From G963663365 sp963663365 (GTDB lineage Bacteria; Hinthialibacterota; Hinthialibacteria; Hinthialibacterales; G963663365): a stretch of DNA of 64,000 nt. Of the stretch, positions 16,772-25,510 are shown piece after piece (position 1 is the stretch's first letter; each line of letters opens with the position of its first letter). Location of the stretch: NCBI GenBank assembly GCA_963663365.2, contig CAXXIH010000002.1, positions 434,001 to 498,000 on the forward strand. Reading direction: 5' to 3'. Position numbers and translations under genes: made by a program. The notes beneath the pieces were generated by a model. It saw nothing but the letters and a program-made list of their open reading frames with translations. It was not told the DNA's origin and made no database searches.

Positions 16772-19700
16772 ATGCTAGGTAGATTCAACCTTTGCTTCTG
16801 TATTGCCACGGTGATTGGCTGGCCACAACCAGTCGCAGCCCAGGAAAATTTGACGTGGCGTTTTTGGAAAGGTCCGAATCAATTCCCGGGCTATCACGCA
16901 AGATTCGTATCACCAAATCCCAACGGGAGGATTTGGTTTACGACTACCAAAGACGCCTATGGAAACTCCTGGTTCGACGGCTATCAGATAGGCATGTTGC
17001 CGCAAGATCATTTCGCGCCAATCCTAAAAGAAGACCAAGACGGCCAACCATGGGGCCTATTTTACGACATCCCCATGGACGGCAGTGTATTGGAGGGCCG
17101 TGTGCGGGGAGTCCTTCATTACACGCACCATGGAGATTTAGCCAAAGGCCGGTGGATTGAGTATCCGATTCAAGAATTAGAGTCAGCCGCGCCGTTGACG
17201 GCGCTGCAACCCTGGGATTTCCCCTTCCTGCCCCAGAGCCCCAATCAAATCTGGATTCTGCTCCAAGACAGCCTGCTGGAATTTGATGCTGAAAAAAATC
17301 AAACCAAGCGAATTAAGAACGTCGCAAACACCGCATTGGGATTTTTTATCCACATGGCGCAGGCGCGCGACGGTAATGTTTGGCTAACCGGCCAACGTGG
17401 GATTGCCAAATTGCAGACTACCGGGCTTCAGTTTCAAGAACGAAATTGGGAAATGCAAGAAGATTGGCAGGAATACATCCCGGCATCTAATCTTGAACTA
17501 AGCAATTTCATCTATCCCTATGAAGATGAAAGCGGAGACGTTTTTTGCACAGCGTTCTCTGATTTGCATAAGAAGCGCGTGCTTGTGCGCTTGCATGAGG
17601 GAAAATGGGAGGTTGCCTATCAAGACCACGACGCGGATATCATTAAAGGCTGGCGGGGGGCGGATCATCAGATTTGGTTTCTTTCCAGCCAAGTGATCTC
17701 GGATTCGCGTAATCTTTTTAGTGGATTCGGAGTCCCCGCTCCTGAACTGAATACTTTGGATCACGAAGAAAAGTACACCATTCCCTGGAAAGGCGACCGG
17801 GCCGGGCGAAACCGTGAGGCCTCTGTCGAAACCGATGGAACGTTCTGGTTTGGCGGAATGGGTCTTATTCGTTGCGCGCCTTCGATCTGGCAGACACCAT
17901 TGCCCGTTGATTTATCCAGCGGTCCCATTCGAGGAATCTTTGAGGACCGCAAAGGACGTTTGTGGTTCTCCGGCCCCAAAGTGCTTTATTTGTATGAAGG
18001 TGAAAAATGGCGAGCGTTTCAGCTTTCCCCAAGCCGTCAAATTACATCCGGTATTCAGACTCTATCCGACATGGCAGATGGGAGGCTCGTCATTGCCACA
18101 AGAAAAGGTCCGTTATTGCTCGTATCCCTGGATCATAATGAAGCAACGTTTAAAGAAGTTGAGCATCCCAAGGGGAGAATATGTTGGAATGTTTCCCCAC
18201 GGCAAGATGGTTCGGTCTGGCTGCTTACCATCGACAATCCGAACAATCTTAATTGCTTTCTTGAAGTTTTTGATGGTAAAGATTTCGACACGCTCTTAGG
18301 GCAAGATCAAGATTTATGTTTAGGCCAGCCGCACCGCATTTTGGAGTTGGATTCGGGAGACTTGTGGCTCGCGGGCAGAAACGGAATCGGTTGCTTTCGG
18401 AATGGAAACTACCGGTTTTATGAAATGCCCAGGAACCGGATTCAACAGGGCGCATATTGCCTGACCGAAACCGGTAAAGGCCGGCTCTGGGTGGGGGGAC
18501 CACAAGGAATTCATGAATTTAACGGCGACGAATGGAAGTTGATTAAGACTGACTTGGCGAGTGTTCATCATATTCTCAAGCGGCGAGATGGGAGTATTTG
18601 GGCTGCATCGCAAACCGGGATTCATCGGCTTCTAGGCGATACGTGGTTGACCAATAGCGAGGAAGACGGACTTCCGGCAGAACATTCCTATATGGTCTTT
18701 GAGGACAAACATAACGGGCTGTGGGCCAGCACAGCTGCCGGAATTTCGCTTTATGACGAAAATGCAGACAGCAATCCGCCTCGTTCCTATATCCGAGCGG
18801 AGGAAAATGTTGCAGCTACAGGCGAGAGCGGCGAGATTCGGATTGTCTATGACGGCGTCGATAAGTGGAATTTTACAGAACCCGGACGCCTGCTCTATTC
18901 CACCCGACTCGATTCCGGTCCTTGGAGTCCTTTTTCACAACAAACGCTTGCATCCTTTGCCCGCCTACGGTCAGGGAGGCATCAATTCCAAGTCCGCGCC
19001 ATGGACCGTAATGGCAATATTGAGACGAAACCAGCCGTGTTTGGTTTCATAGTCGCACGCCCCTGGCACCGTCAGCCGGTTTTTCTTGCCTTTGTGGTTA
19101 TCGGTACGGCAATAATCCTCGTCCTTATTGCACTTCACATTTACCGTCACATTCACCTTGAACTTACGGTCAAAAAGAGGACGAAAGATCTTAGGCAGGC
19201 TCACCAAGAGTTGCTCACCTATCAGGAGCAACTCCGGTCTTTGGCTTCGGCTATATCACTTATCGAAGAACGTGACCGGCGTCATATTGCCGCCGACTTA
19301 CATGACCGTATCGGCCACGGTCTCGCTGTCTGCCAAATGCAAATTGAAATGCTACAACGCAACAATGGAGACGGCAAAACCGGAGAAATGTTGGAACAAA
19401 CCCGGAATTTGATCCAACAGACAATTGAAGATGCACGAACGCTAACATTCGAAATCAGTCCGCCGGTACTCTACGAATTGGGATTGGAAGCCGCGCTTGA
19501 ATGGCTCGTTGATGAAGTCCAAAAGCGTCATAATCTCAAAGTGGAACTGATAGACGATGGGCAGTCCAAAGATATTGGAACAGATGCAAGGGGTATTGTT
19601 TTTCGCTCGATCCGCGAATTACTCCACAATATCGTAAAACACGCCAAGGCCCATGCCGCTAAAATCCGTATTCAAAGAGTGGGTGAGGTCGTACGGATTG

Positions 19701-19885
19701 AGATCGAAGATAACGGTATCGGCTTCAATATGGAAGAACTCAATTCAGAGTCAAGAAACAACCGCAGTTTTGGACTTTTTAGCATACGGGAACGAATCCA
19801 ATTTCTCGGGGGAGTTTTTGAGTGCAGTTCAAGTCCTCATAAAGGCACCCGTTGTGCGCTGATTATGCCGTTGAAAGAAAAATAG
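16772..19885 (+). CDS. Hybrid sensor histidine kinase: two-component propeller, Y_Y_Y, one TM, HisKA_3 kinase (1037 aa)
   Basis: I start at the ATG at 16772, with GGTGAG 6 bases upstream and a clean signal peptide (LCFCIATVIGWPQPVAA). A GTG at 16748 would add eight residues. The periplasmic part has ~12-14 short beta-propeller units with G-x-(I/L)W(F/L) motifs (~residues 20-680), then a Y_Y_Y Ig-like domain (~690-752) and one membrane helix (~767-790). The cytoplasmic part has a coiled coil, a HisKA_3 dimerisation region with ERDRRHIAADLHDRIGH (phospho-acceptor His near 844) and a HATPase_c domain (ELLHNIVKHA, DNGIGF, SFGLFSIRERI). It lacks the fused AraC-type output of Bacteroidetes hybrid systems. 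It therefore must signal to a separate regulator, which starts 10 bases downstream. In related systems such propellers sense oligosaccharides; the ligand here is unknown. Confidence 0.95.
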   Translation: MLGRFNLCFCIATVIGWPQPVAAQENLTWRFWKGPNQFPGYHARFVSPNPNGRIWFTTTKDAYGNSWFDGYQIGMLPQDHFAPILKEDQDGQPWGLFYDIPMDGSVLEGRVRGVLHYTHHGDLAKGRWIEYPIQELESAAPLTALQPWDFPFLPQSPNQIWILLQDSLLEFDAEKNQTKRIKNVANTALGFFIHMAQARDGNVWLTGQRGIAKLQTTGLQFQERNWEMQEDWQEYIPASNLELSNFIYPYEDESGDVFCTAFSDLHKKRVLVRLHEGKWEVAYQDHDADIIKGWRGADHQIWFLSSQVISDSRNLFSGFGVPAPELNTLDHEEKYTIPWKGDRAGRNREASVETDGTFWFGGMGLIRCAPSIWQTPLPVDLSSGPIRGIFEDRKGRLWFSGPKVLYLYEGEKWRAFQLSPSRQITSGIQTLSDMADGRLVIATRKGPLLLVSLDHNEATFKEVEHPKGRICWNVSPRQDGSVWLLTIDNPNNLNCFLEVFDGKDFDTLLGQDQDLCLGQPHRILELDSGDLWLAGRNGIGCFRNGNYRFYEMPRNRIQQGAYCLTETGKGRLWVGGPQGIHEFNGDEWKLIKTDLASVHHILKRRDGSIWAASQTGIHRLLGDTWLTNSEEDGLPAEHSYMVFEDKHNGLWASTAAGISLYDENADSNPPRSYIRAEENVAATGESGEIRIVYDGVDKWNFTEPGRLLYSTRLDSGPWSPFSQQTLASFARLRSGRHQFQVRAMDRNGNIETKPAVFGFIVARPWHRQPVFLAFVVIGTAIILVLIALHIYRHIHLELTVKKRTKDLRQAHQELLTYQEQLRSLASAISLIEERDRRHIAADLHDRIGHGLAVCQMQIEMLQRNNGDGKTGEMLEQTRNLIQQTIEDARTLTFEISPPVLYELGLEAALEWLVDEVQKRHNLKVELIDDGQSKDIGTDARGIVFRSIRELLHNIVKHAKAHAAKIRIQRVGEVVRIEIEDNGIGFNMEELNSESRNNRSFGLFSIRERIQFLGGVFECSSSPHKGTRCALIMPLKEK

Positions 19886-19895
19886 GAAACAAGCC

Positions 19896-20549
19896 ATGGC
19901 TATGCAAATCTTATTGGCTGATGACCATAGACTGCTTCGAGAGGGCATCCAGCGCATTTTGGAGGATGAAGATGACATGCACATCGCCATGGAAGCCGAG
20001 AATGGACGAGATGCCGTTCGTCTGGCGCTTGAACATCAAATCGACATTGTGCTTATGGACATCAGTATGCCGGAATTAAACGGCATTGAGGCTTCTTTGC
20101 AGATTTTGCGCGACAAACCGGACATAAAAATACTAATTCTCTCGATGCATTCCGACCGGCGTTTTGTCGACCGTGCACTTAAGGCGGGTGTTTGCGGATA
20201 TCTATTAAAAAATAGTGCGGTCGCAGAGGTCGTAGATGCTATTCATAGGGTCGTGGAGGGGAAAATTTACCTAAGTCCGGGAATCACCGATATCGTTGTG
20301 GAAAACTATGTTCGCCGCCCCGCTCCAAAAGAAACTTCTGTTGCCACTCAACTAACATTGCGCGAGCGCGAGGTTCTTCAATTGCTCGCGGAAGGAAATA
20401 CAACCAAAGAAATCGCTTCCCGGCTTCATGTAAGCGATAAGACGGTTGAAGTGCACCGGCAACACATCATGGACAAACTCAACCTGCATAGCATTGCTCA
20501 ACTCACAAAATACGCAATTCGCGAAGGATTAACGACGTTGGAGTATTAG
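19896..20549 (+). CDS. NarL/FixJ-family response regulator (217 aa)
   Basis: The receiver domain (1-~120) has the acidic pair D9-D10, phospho-acceptor D55 in VLMDISMP, S83 and K105 in GYLLKN. A linker leads to a LuxR-type helix-turn-helix (~150-213) with LTLREREVLQLLAEG and KTVEVHRQHIMDKL. Lengths are those of the family. The Shine-Dalgarno AGGAAA overlaps the stop of the kinase gene, so translation is probably coupled. It should receive phosphate from the upstream HisKA_3 kinase and bind DNA as a dimer. Imperfect GGGA/TCCC dyads lie before the kinase gene and again just after this gene, upstream of the next one; these are possible targets (inference). Confidence 0.97.
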   Translation: MAMQILLADDHRLLREGIQRILEDEDDMHIAMEAENGRDAVRLALEHQIDIVLMDISMPELNGIEASLQILRDKPDIKILILSMHSDRRFVDRALKAGVCGYLLKNSAVAEVVDAIHRVVEGKIYLSPGITDIVVENYVRRPAPKETSVATQLTLREREVLQLLAEGNTTKEIASRLHVSDKTVEVHRQHIMDKLNLHSIAQLTKYAIREGLTTLEY

Positions 20550-20577
20550 CGGACACTTTTTTATCTATTCGTATTCA

Positions 20578-20619
20578 ATAGGGAGTTTTTCCCCTTAATA
20601 TACGCAAATTCCCTAATTG
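20578..20619. promoter_or_regulatory. GGGA/TCCC dyads before the three-repeat protein gene
   Basis: TAGGGAGTTTTTCCCC at 20579-20594 and AATTCCCTAATT at 20608-20619 (minus strand: AATTAGGGAATT). Both resemble the cores at 16480-16620. They lie 67-108 bases before the ATG at 20686, a usual place for activator sites. Confidence 0.35.
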
Positions 20620-20685
20620 TTTTCTGCTCCAAAAGCATGCACGTTTCATGTTACTAGAGGAAACGGACATAAAGGAGAGACTGCA

Positions 20686-23600
20686 ATGAAAATCCGACAA
20701 AATCCAATAGCCTTATTCACATGCCTTGTTCTTTGTTTTGTTATTAACGCACAAGCGGAACCTATCGGTATTTTTGAAGGGCAAATGGATAGGGGGAATC
20801 CCCAACCGTCTGGAGAGGCCAGCTATAATAGCGAGACGGAGAAATACACAATTACGACCGGCGGCCAGCCCGCACCAGCCGAAGATAATCATTGTGCTTA
20901 TTTGCAATTGAACGGCGACTTTCAGATCGAGGCCACGCTCAGTGCGGAAGACCTGGGCGGCAGCCATAGCAATTGCACGGCTTTCATCGGTGTATTCGAT
21001 AGTCTGGATGAAGGCACCAGCTATTACGAGGGTTGGGTGCGATCCGACACCAACGCCTTTGCTCTATGGAAGGCGGTTGCTGAAGGAGCCTACGATTACA
21101 CTCCAGAGGGCGTGCCTTTTTCTCAACACGAGGGGCGCATCGGAATAATTCGAGAGGGTAATTTATTTTGCATGTACTATGTCGACGCAGCCACCGGCGA
21201 CCACATCATTTATAACCAACATGAGATCGAAGCCAGCGATCCGGTGTATGCAGTAATCGGCGCATGGTCAGGAGCGTACGGTGGTGTTACACGGGCTACT
21301 TTCAGCGATGTGGAACTGACGACCTCAAAACTTGGCATATTCGATGGCCATATGGACTTTCGCAATCCAGAACCGGCGGGCAGTGCCAGCTATAATGAAG
21401 AAACGGGAGAATATGTTATTACAGGAGGCGGCCAACCCGGTATGGCAGAGGATTCTCATATGGCCTATTTGGCATTGAGCGGCGATTTCGAAATCGAGGC
21501 CACACTCAGCGGGGAAGATTTGGGCGGTAGCGCCGCCGAAGCCTCCGCTTATATTGGCGTATTTGAAAGCCTGGATCCGGAAACCAGCTACTATTTAGCA
21601 TGGGTAAAAACGTACGGAAATGCTATCGCAATCTGGCAGACAACCTATGGCGGGGCAATCGACTGGAAATCAACTCTGCCTTTCTCCTTACACAATGGCC
21701 GTGTTGGGATTACCCGGCAGGGGAATTATTTCAGCATGTATTACATCGATCCACCCACGGGGGACCGCATCATCTATGATGAGCGTGAAATGGAGACCTC
21801 TGATCCGGTGTATGCAGTAATTGGTGTATGGACAGGGGAAAATGGCGGAGTTGCACGGGCTACTTTTAACGATGTGGAACTAAGAACATCAGGAGTCGGC
21901 ATTTTCGATGGTCATGCTGATTGGGGCGAGCCTGTACCGCCGGGCGATGCCAGTTACAACAGCGAGACAGATGAGTACACGGTCACGGCTGGCGGCTTAG
22001 AAGGCGGGATAGGAGGCGGCCACGTTATTTATTCTGTAGTGAACGGCGATTTTCAAATCGAGGGCACGATCCGTTCGGAAGACCTAGGCGGAAGCCTGGG
22101 CAATCCTTCGGCATACCTTGGCGTCTTCGATAGCCTGGACATAGAGACAAGCTACTATACGGGATGGGTGCATACCACCAGCCGCGCAGCCCTTGCTCTT
22201 TGGCGGACGACTACGGGAGGGGATACTGCTTGGTCAGCAAATGTGCCTTTTTCTCTGCACGAGGGCCGTGTTGGATTACTTCGAGAAGGCAATGTTTTCA
22301 GCATGTATTATGTCGATCCATCAACCGGCGACCTGATAATCCATGATCAGCGCGAAATAGAGATCAGCGATCCGATATATGTCGTTCTGGGAGCATGGTC
22401 AGGTGCCGAAGGAGGAGTTACGGTTGGCTATTTCACCGACGTGGAGCTGACAGGCGAGCATGGTGAAATTCCCACTCCCGGCCCGACCCGCACCCCGACA
22501 CCCACGCCTACATTGCCGAGCGGCCCGCCCATCGAACAACTCCCCATTCAAGCCGGACCGGAAGCTGTGGGAATTGCACCACTCACCGGTGATGTAAATC
22601 TTTGGGCTTGGAACGGAGGCGGGAGTCGATATTGGCGTCCGGAGGCGGATACGCTCAGCAATGGCAACGCTATCGTATTGGGTGGCATGCGCACGGAGCC
22701 AGGCTTTGGATTAACGCCGGAATCAGAGAGAGATATGCGCGATATGATTGCCATTTTCTCCCCCACCGGCGAGCTGCTTGTACCTGACCGCCCGGCTTTC
22801 TTTACCGATGCGGGCGCCCCATGGAGATACACAATTTGTTCGCACCGTAACGACGACAAGTTTTACGGAATGTGTGCTGATACAGTCGGGGGACGTTCCG
22901 GGCCACGCTATGTGGTCCATACCATCGCCAATCCGGATGATTTTCCGGAAGCGTTCCCCGGCTATCCACCTGAAAATTCTAACCAATACCACACCGTGAT
23001 TCAGGTCATCAGCAACGACGGTGTACCTGAAACCAACCTGATCAATCCGTGGGGAGATTATGTCAGCGAACCGGGGTTGATCCGCGGCGGAATGGTCCGC
23101 TTTCTATCCAACGGGAATATCGTCGTCAATTTTGAGGACCGGACAGATGACGGTCCGGCCAAGGAGGCTTTTTACGGCCGCACCGGTAATCTGCGTGTCG
23201 TCGGCGCCGTGATTTTGGGGCCGGATGGAAGCATCGTTAAACCGCCTTTTGCCATTTCCAATCCCAGCGATATGTATGCATCCGACAATCGTTTTGGTTT
23301 AACCTCCGGTGACGGCTGGTTTGCAATTCGTTACGACGATGGAATTGATGGGCCTACGATTGTGGCTTTCGATAACGACGGAAACGAGCTCGGCGGAGGG
23401 AACGGCCGTGTCTATCCGGCCATCGACATCCCCGAACTGGATGGTAACGGTGGGCGTGACCGCGGGGACCCGAACGGTCTGGAAGCGATAGGCGACTTGC
23501 TTTTTATCACCCATCGCGGCGGAGATTTGGGAGGGTATTTGACCAAGTTTCGTGTAAGTGAAAATGGTGTAAGCGTTGAAAAGACAGTCCGCTTTCCCGA

Positions 23601-24027
23601 TCATCCGGAAAGTACGTTCGAACATAATGCCGATTTGGGCGTCGATTCTTTAGGCAATTTAATTGTCCTGTGGCAAGATCAAAGTTGGGAACGGCGTTTT
23701 CAACCGGGGCGCTGGGAAGCGCTGGCGCGGATGTTCGATGTTAACCTCGAACCTCTGACACCGTCATTCTGTATGTTTGAAGTGGGCAACAACACCAATA
23801 TCGACGACATTGATCCGGCCATCGGGGCGGGACGTACCAAGCAATGCCGGATCGCCATGAATGACGACGTCATCATTGCCATCGCCGAAACCAATGAAGC
23901 GCCGTATGGAGATCTAGATTCGGTCACATGGAGCGGCAGCGAGGAATGGTATACATACACCTTCATCGCCCGCATGCTTGAAAATCCCTTCGGCCCGGCC
24001 GCCGTCCGGGATTGGGAGATTCATTAG
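20686..24027 (+). CDS. Secreted protein with three ~190-residue repeats and a C-terminal module shared with the WD40 protein (1113 aa)
   Basis: The ATG at 20686 follows AAAGGAGA by 7 bases and opens a signal peptide (ALFTCLVLCFVINAQA). Three repeats follow: ~26-215, 216-403 and 404-595. Each begins (I/L/V)GIFDGH-type, then P-G-ASYN, GDF-IE-T, EDLGG, SYY-GWV, G-R-G-REGN-FSMYY and ends DPVYAV-G-WSG..GGV. They look like jelly-roll binding domains, akin to the DUF1349/LamG class, but I cannot name a family. A PTPTPT linker (~600-612) leads to a ~498-residue module from IEQLPIQAGPEAVG to the end. The same module, very similar throughout, ends the protein at 34941-39383. It contains GNGGG, FLSNGNIVVNFEDR, FEHNADLGVDS and WQDQSWE motifs and looks like a beta-propeller. 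The gene follows the two-component pair and may be its target (inference). Confidence 0.93.
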   Translation: MKIRQNPIALFTCLVLCFVINAQAEPIGIFEGQMDRGNPQPSGEASYNSETEKYTITTGGQPAPAEDNHCAYLQLNGDFQIEATLSAEDLGGSHSNCTAFIGVFDSLDEGTSYYEGWVRSDTNAFALWKAVAEGAYDYTPEGVPFSQHEGRIGIIREGNLFCMYYVDAATGDHIIYNQHEIEASDPVYAVIGAWSGAYGGVTRATFSDVELTTSKLGIFDGHMDFRNPEPAGSASYNEETGEYVITGGGQPGMAEDSHMAYLALSGDFEIEATLSGEDLGGSAAEASAYIGVFESLDPETSYYLAWVKTYGNAIAIWQTTYGGAIDWKSTLPFSLHNGRVGITRQGNYFSMYYIDPPTGDRIIYDEREMETSDPVYAVIGVWTGENGGVARATFNDVELRTSGVGIFDGHADWGEPVPPGDASYNSETDEYTVTAGGLEGGIGGGHVIYSVVNGDFQIEGTIRSEDLGGSLGNPSAYLGVFDSLDIETSYYTGWVHTTSRAALALWRTTTGGDTAWSANVPFSLHEGRVGLLREGNVFSMYYVDPSTGDLIIHDQREIEISDPIYVVLGAWSGAEGGVTVGYFTDVELTGEHGEIPTPGPTRTPTPTPTLPSGPPIEQLPIQAGPEAVGIAPLTGDVNLWAWNGGGSRYWRPEADTLSNGNAIVLGGMRTEPGFGLTPESERDMRDMIAIFSPTGELLVPDRPAFFTDAGAPWRYTICSHRNDDKFYGMCADTVGGRSGPRYVVHTIANPDDFPEAFPGYPPENSNQYHTVIQVISNDGVPETNLINPWGDYVSEPGLIRGGMVRFLSNGNIVVNFEDRTDDGPAKEAFYGRTGNLRVVGAVILGPDGSIVKPPFAISNPSDMYASDNRFGLTSGDGWFAIRYDDGIDGPTIVAFDNDGNELGGGNGRVYPAIDIPELDGNGGRDRGDPNGLEAIGDLLFITHRGGDLGGYLTKFRVSENGVSVEKTVRFPDHPESTFEHNADLGVDSLGNLIVLWQDQSWERRFQPGRWEALARMFDVNLEPLTPSFCMFEVGNNTNIDDIDPAIGAGRTKQCRIAMNDDVIIAIAETNEAPYGDLDSVTWSGSEEWYTYTFIARMLENPFGPAAVRDWEIH

Positions 24028-24067
24028 GCTCAACAGGCCACAACAACGGCCACAGTGTTACAGACGC

Positions 24068-24113
24068 AGGGCGGCATGGACTTGACTCGTGGGCAGAAAG
24101 CCAGAGCCGCCCT
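24068..24113. terminator. Hairpin after the three-repeat protein gene
   Basis: Perfect 8-bp arms AGGGCGGC (24068-24075) and GCCGCCCT (24106-24113) with a 30-base loop, between two converging genes. There is no T-run, so the terminator call is weak. Confidence 0.3.
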
Positions 24114-24163
24114 CGTCTCCCGCCATACAAAACAGAAGATCAATTGAAATGTGATATTTAACG

Positions 24164-25345
24164 CTAAAATGCCTGTTGCCGGTCAGGATCGCCGCTTACG
24201 ATTTCCGATAGATCATTGGGATCCCAAATTGTAGCGCCGATATAACGCTCCGGGCCTGTTTCTTCATCACTGATATAATACGTGGTCACCATCTTGCCAT
24301 CGGGCCGTTGGATGCTTCGTACATACCCAACATCGCGGTCGGTTCCATCTTCCCGCAAAACAATTTGAGGTCCCCAGGTTTGGCCATGATCCGAACTCAG
24401 GCGTGCGCGAATACTGAAGGGATACGCACGGAATCCATATGTTAAACAGAGACGCCCATCTTTAAGCTTATTCAACATAGGCGGGTTGCCTTCACCAAGG
24501 TAATCGACGGGATTCTTTTCTTGAATCCAGGTCTTGCAGCCATCCAGACTGCGCCATGCTGAAATCCAACGGAAAGTACCTTCACGCCGCCGCAAGGTTG
24601 TTAAAAACTCAGTATCGGAAATACGAACGGTGGACGGCATGATCGCAAATCCCGCAGGTTCCGGGCCGATCCAAGATACAAATTCCCAAGTGACACCACC
24701 ATCGGTTGTACGCGCGCAGAGCGGACGGCCTTCACGCCCATTCTCTTTGCCAACCGTAATAAAGATAAAGGCATCGTGCTTTCCATTTACGATGTAATCG
24801 GTGCGGGCGGCGGTGCCTTTGGTTCCAAGATTTGGTAAACGGTACGGGCCTTTCCAGGTTTTGCCGCGATCATAGGAATATTCAAAACGGGAAGTGCCGG
24901 CATGGATATTTTCCATCCGAAACGTCAGAACAAAATCCGGTTGTGTGAAGTCCATCGGCTCTTTCAAATCTTTAATCGGCGGAAGAGCCAAGCCGGGAGT
25001 CTCCGTTCCATGCAAGAATTCGCCGCGTGGAATAAGAAATCCTTTTTCGGCGGGGTACTCATGCGTCCAAGTCTTGCCACCATCCAAACTTCGAGCCAGC
25101 CAAAACTCCTCCGGCCTATCACGGTCGATATGATGGCGGGTTGCGCCGAGGTCTTTATAGTAGCCCCGGCTGTATCCGACCAAGATTTCGTCGCCCCAAT
25201 TCCACATGCCGTGATTCGCGGGCCAACCGCCAAAGCGGCCCTGCTCGAAATAAACCTTAACGTGTTCCGCATTATTGGCAATCAACATCGGTTCTCCTGG
25301 AAGACCGGCCAGCATCGTCAATGCAATCAATGTTTCGCACATCAT
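24164..25345 (-). CDS. BNR/Asp-box sialidase-like exo-glycosidase (393 aa)
   Basis: Five Asp boxes of the S-x-D-x-G-x-T-W type are visible: SLDGGKTW, SYDRGKTW, TTDGGVTW, SLDGCKTW and SSDHGQTW, spread over a six-bladed propeller of normal size. Family members remove terminal sialic acid or act on related sugars. I cannot confirm the full Arg triad and Tyr/Glu nucleophile of true sialidases, so substrate is open. The N-terminus is short and hydrophobic (ETLIALTMLAGLPG) and may be a weak signal peptide. AAGGAA precedes the ATG; the second ATG 3 bases later is equally possible. It converges with the three-repeat protein gene and is divergent from the GH-like gene at 25511, with 165 bases between them for two promoters. 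Confidence 0.92.
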   Translation of the reverse strand: MMCETLIALTMLAGLPGEPMLIANNAEHVKVYFEQGRFGGWPANHGMWNWGDEILVGYSRGYYKDLGATRHHIDRDRPEEFWLARSLDGGKTWTHEYPAEKGFLIPRGEFLHGTETPGLALPPIKDLKEPMDFTQPDFVLTFRMENIHAGTSRFEYSYDRGKTWKGPYRLPNLGTKGTAARTDYIVNGKHDAFIFITVGKENGREGRPLCARTTDGGVTWEFVSWIGPEPAGFAIMPSTVRISDTEFLTTLRRREGTFRWISAWRSLDGCKTWIQEKNPVDYLGEGNPPMLNKLKDGRLCLTYGFRAYPFSIRARLSSDHGQTWGPQIVLREDGTDRDVGYVRSIQRPDGKMVTTYYISDEETGPERYIGATIWDPNDLSEIVSGDPDRQQAF

Positions 25346-25510
25346 CTTAAATTCCTTGTTCCTGATTCCTCATAGATTGTGTACACTCATTAAATGATAT
25401 GGCAAAAGAACGCGGATGTTAAGATCGAGCCGCTTTCGCATATTTTACTTTTTTTGGATGCACTTGTTGAAATGAATCCTCTATTCCCAAAATACTGCGA
25501 GTTTTAACCC

